Below are positions 60,501 through 64,000 of a stretch of 64,000 nucleotides of DNA, one piece after another (position 1 is the stretch's first letter; each line of letters begins with the position of its first letter). A model generated the notes under the pieces. The model made no database searches. It saw only the letters and a program-made list of their open reading frames with translations, and was not told where the DNA came from. The stretch comes from Episyrphus balteatus. Taxonomy: Eukaryota > Arthropoda > Insecta > Diptera > Syrphidae. The translations under genes were made by a program, and so were the position numbers. The stretch is from the NCBI RefSeq assembly GCF_945859705.1, contig NC_079137.1, positions 73,368,277 to 73,432,276 of the forward strand, written 5' to 3'.

Positions 60501-61740
60501 GAACAATTTTTTGTTCGTTTACAATTTAGCTCTATTTTATACATTTTGACCAATATGAATACATTATCTCTCCACACACACATACAACATAGGATCATAA
60601 TTACTCAGAATAAATCCACATTTAATGAAAATTTATGAAAATTTTAATACGCAAAATAATTTTGCTGCCCATAGTCATTAAGGCAGCTTATAAATTAGCA
60701 ATTATTTTGTATACATATATTAAATTAATAAAGAGGAAAAGTATCAACTCAGATGTGAGCACATAAATACATTAATGATGCTCAAATTATTATTCGATTA
60801 GAACAAAAGAGGTTCATGATGTGGTTGTGGTCTCTTCGTTATGCACTTTCATAGAAGTGACACATTATTGATGTCATTGTACGAGAGTATAAGACAAAAC
60901 CATGATGGTCCTTTGGAAAGTTCAAAAGAATATATGAAAAAAAAAGTCCATATCTGTCTTAATTAAGTTCGTTTACGCATCACAGACATTGTAGATGTAC
61001 CTACACCTGTCCCATACTGGCATTTTTCTTTTTTATTGTAGATAACCTTCTTTCTTTGCACACAATTTTCCAGAAGGTATACATACGCATGAGTTTTCTT
61101 AAAAGGTTGACTAATGATGTTATGAACTTTTGCAATCCTCCTCTAGGGTACAGACATCATATATATCTAACTCCTGTTACACGAACATATACTTGTATAA
61201 ATTTCTAAAATTCTTTACAAACACACATTGTTCCGGAAAATGAGTGTGTGCGCCTTTATCAATGTCGCAGATGCTGACAGAAAAAAAAAAGTTAAAATAT
61301 TGATGAGCTTAGGAGAACAATATAACTTTTTGCCTATGTGTTATATGTATGTCAAAAAGTCAGATAAATGGATGGAATTCTCTTTAGGTAGATAGAATAA
61401 CATTAATCCTTTAGCAAGCTAAATAAATATTTATTTATTATGCCAGAGTTGATGGGTAATGTTTGAACTTTGGTCAGAATGATTATTTGTTTCCTTTCCT
61501 TTCGGGTTAACCCATGAGAAAACTTATTGTCCTTTGTATATTACTTATGGTTGCTTAACCGCTTTTATGTCCAGTAAAATTTTCTTTACAGGGTTGGTAT
61601 TGTGGTTCCATGGTTTGTAGTTTAAAAATTCTTGTTAAAAAATATTTGTCTTTGTGGTCAGGTGAAAAATATTTTCAAAGTCTTTTTAAGTCTGCTAAAA
61701 AGTTTAATAAACATAAAATTTCTTCATTTTTCCAGACAAC
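54503..61740. other. upstream DNA (probable 5' UTR intron or promoter side), nothing recognised
   Basis: 7.2 kb of AT-rich sequence. Its lower end is the pyrimidine tract and AG of the putative 3' splice site at 54503. I could not identify a non-coding first exon, a core promoter or any coding frame. The open frames (up to 83 codons) lack recognisable features. CACTGAGGGAAAAG near 55564 may be one end of a small transposon, but the other end is not evident. Confidence 0.45.
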
Positions 61741-61743
61741 TTA

Positions 61744-62785
61744 GGGTGATTTTGTTCACTAGAAGTTGAACATAACTTGGGGATTTTTATCTTCAACTTC
61801 TGAATTTTGTTTTGTTCACGCAAAGTTGACGTTTTTAACTTTCGATTTCAAACTCGAGAGTTGATAAACTTTCGGTTTTCTCAACTTCCGGAAAAAGTAG
61901 AAGTTTGCCAACCAAACTTGAGATTTTGCTTCAAAATTATTTTTTTTTTTTTAATTTTCCTGTCATAATTTAATTCTGCTGTTATTGTGAAAGCAAAGTT
62001 AATGTTCCAAAGTAACAAAGTTTCGAAAAATAGGCCTATTCTTTTAAGAGAAATCGATACAAATGTTGCGCCGCTAATTTTAAGAGCAAATTCATAAACA
62101 TTCTTTTTTAAACAAAACAAAAACCAAAACAATTTTTAAAAAATTGAGAGAATTGCATTATATATTTTCTTATGTATTTCAATAAAAAAAACTTTAAATA
62201 AAAACATTCTATTCACGAAAATATACAAATATACAATATTTTCTGGTGGTATCGATCGATGCAATAAGGAATTTTTCAGGTTTTCTTTAATGATTTTTTG
62301 ATAAAAATTTCTGTTTAAGATTACTGTCGACGAGGCGGACGCTAAAATGTTTTCACTTCCATCCAATTACATTTACTTCAGTTCAGTTATTACGCATTTT
62401 ATATTTTTTTTTTTTTTAATTAACCATGAATTCGAATGCTGAAATTAATTTGATTTGGATTTTAGACTTTTGAAAAATTCGTCATTTTGAACACTAGCAA
62501 TGCAAAATAATACACAAACTTTAATAAAATTCTAACCGATGACGTAAAACATTCAAAATATGATTATAAACTGTCAATATTTTTGTTTGTTGTCACAAAT
62601 ATCCCAGGGATATTTTAAAAACTAAAAGTTAGCCAACTTTTGTTTTTTAAACTCAAGAGTTAAGAAAAAAATAGTGAACAAAATAGATTCTCAACTTTTG
62701 TTTTAACTGTCGAGTTTGAGTCAACTCTCAAGTTTGTTAACTTGAGAGTTTGCTTCAAATTGAACAATAGTGAACAAAATCGCCC
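61744..62785. mobile_element. TTA-flanked TIR element (Harbinger-like), 1,042 bases
   Basis: The ends are GGGTGATTTTGTTCACTA and, inverted, GGGCGATTTTGTTCACTA, with TTA on both sides (61741-61743 and 62786-62788). Words such as GTTCACTA, AGTTGA and CTCGAGAGTT recur inside both ends in opposite orientation, giving arms of about 130 bases. The interior (about 0.8 kb) has no transposase frame. GG ends and a TTA duplication point to the PIF/Harbinger superfamily. Confidence 0.78.
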
Positions 62786-62788
62786 TTA

Positions 62789-64000
62789 GACTTATAAAAC
62801 CTTTGAATTCTTTTAAACTTTCAAGGATTTTCTTGTGTCTTGGTCTGTGTCTATAAGTATACATTTATATCCTGATGAGTGATGATTTATCTTCAACTTG
62901 ACATATTTGTAGATTTGTTCGGAAAAAATAGTCTTTTCATGAAAAGGCCAATAACCTTTTACATTATGGTCGAATCGTTTTGATTTTTCATTTATTAGAT
63001 CGGGGAGTAAAAAACACCTCAAAATCGTGTATCATAAGACCAAGTATGTTTCAATACTGTTACTGTAAAGTGTATCCAAAATTATTAACTTATAAAATTT
63101 TTTGGAATTTCTTAGCTTAAAAGTCTGTATCAAAAACATGCAACACAGTATGGCACTTAATTCTTCACAATCTGTATTCGAAATAAGAAAGTAGCTGCAT
63201 TTCTAATTTTGTTTTTTTTTTTTCGGTATTAACGATTGTTTCCGAGCTTATTACCGAATATTTAATATGACCCTGATTACATTTTTAAAACAAAAGTATT
63301 TTGTTTTTGCGTTGCCAAAAAAGTTAATTAACTTTGTCGGTTTGTTTTTTGTTGGTCAAAAAAGGGAATAGATTTTTTTGTTTTGTTTTATTTTATTGCA
63401 AATAAATCAACTTCTATGGAACGAGAGATAAGGTTCATTAATCTTGGTTGACTTGCTTAAGGTATGGCTTTAAATATTTTGAGCAATTGAAATGGGTAAA
63501 TAAACTGCCAGACGCATAATGAGTTTGGTATAATCTGCGATGAGAAGCACAAGATACCCTAATAGTGTTTGCTTGGATTTTATTGATATTTTGTAAGCCT
63601 TTAGGGACTTTAGGAGGTTATATTTATAGTTTGCATATACTATTATATACATAATTATTATGTATATAGATAAATGTCTATACTGGATTGTAAAGCAGTG
63701 TTAAAAGAGCTAAAAAGTAAAAAAAAAAAAAAAAAAATGGAATAATTGAAGAAAATAAATCAAATATTTGTCCAAGGAAATAATCAAAAATGAAACGAAT
63801 ACTCTTGTTTAGATCAATTTAGTTGGATTAAATATTTTTAAAATTATATCATAGTTCTTTACACCAACTAGTTATAAATATTTTGAAAAATGTAATCAAA
63901 TTAATTATTAATTATTCTGTAGAATGTGATAATTGCTTTTTTTTTTTGCTTAGCAACAATAATAAACAAAAATTATAAAATTAGATTATAATTTATTTTT
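62789..64000. other. upstream DNA, nothing recognised
   Basis: AT-rich sequence with a poly-A run near 63719-63737. No gene or repeat seen. Confidence 0.5.

Noticed and set aside
1..64000. tRNA, rRNA, CRISPR, operon-like clusters or viral genes
   Set aside because: None seen. There is no cloverleaf with proper arms, no regularly spaced repeat array, and the only supported coding sequence is the spliced kinase gene.

Overview
This is a eukaryotic genomic window, AT-rich throughout, and it is almost entirely intronic. Only two stretches can be supported as protein coding, and both lie on the minus strand: an exon at 54013-54463 (start codon plus 150 complete codons) and an exon at 4214-4382 (55 complete codons with split codons at both ends). 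They join in frame across a 49,630-base intron and give the N-terminus and first kinase subdomains of a cAMP-dependent-protein-kinase-like catalytic subunit. The match to the PRKX / Drosophila Pka-C3 subfamily is good (YHLDDFQIIKTVG, then TGTFGRV, CAMK, DVIRLKQ, HVKNEKNIL). The gene runs right to left. Its remaining kinase exons lie beyond base 1, and any further 5' UTR exon lies somewhere above 54503. The gene family, the high AT content and the type of mobile elements suggest an insect, possibly a dipteran; the species cannot be told from the sequence.

Layout. Bases 1-4213 are the start of intron 2 and hold a small inverted-repeat element, a 140-base tandem duplication and two terminal-inverted-repeat (TIR) elements. 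Bases 4214-4382 are exon 2. Bases 4383-54012 are the giant intron 1. Bases 54013-54502 are the start-codon exon, apparently preceded by a spliced 5' UTR, because a good 3' splice site ends at 54503. Bases 54503-64000 are upstream 5' UTR intron or promoter-side DNA, with one 1.04-kb TTA-flanked TIR element.

The giant intron is a stack of non-autonomous mobile elements. The main ones are a 4.6-kb nested palindrome (6193-10800) formed by one foldback element inserted in the loop of another; a tandem duplication of host DNA (about 11039-14418) whose junction is occupied by a foldback element with CAGGGTGTCCC ends; a hAT-like element with arrays of GAGCTGAGCT and an 8-base target duplication (18316-19764), abutting a 14-base minisatellite; and two copies of a composite CACTGG...CCAGTG element (20709-21661 and 51713-52581), the second sitting inside an older MITE. 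The intron also holds a Tc1-like element with possible transposase remains (31396-33006), an element studded with GGTGATATGGCACC motifs (33538-34604), and two young copies of a 237-base retroposon (39103-39338, 47382-47618). No intact transposase or reverse-transcriptase reading frame was found. Because the intron is transcribed with the kinase gene, the long palindromes would enter the pre-mRNA as long double-stranded hairpins; this is the most interesting biological consequence that I can infer. I see no tRNA, rRNA, CRISPR array, operon or other prokaryotic feature, and no clear new gene system.
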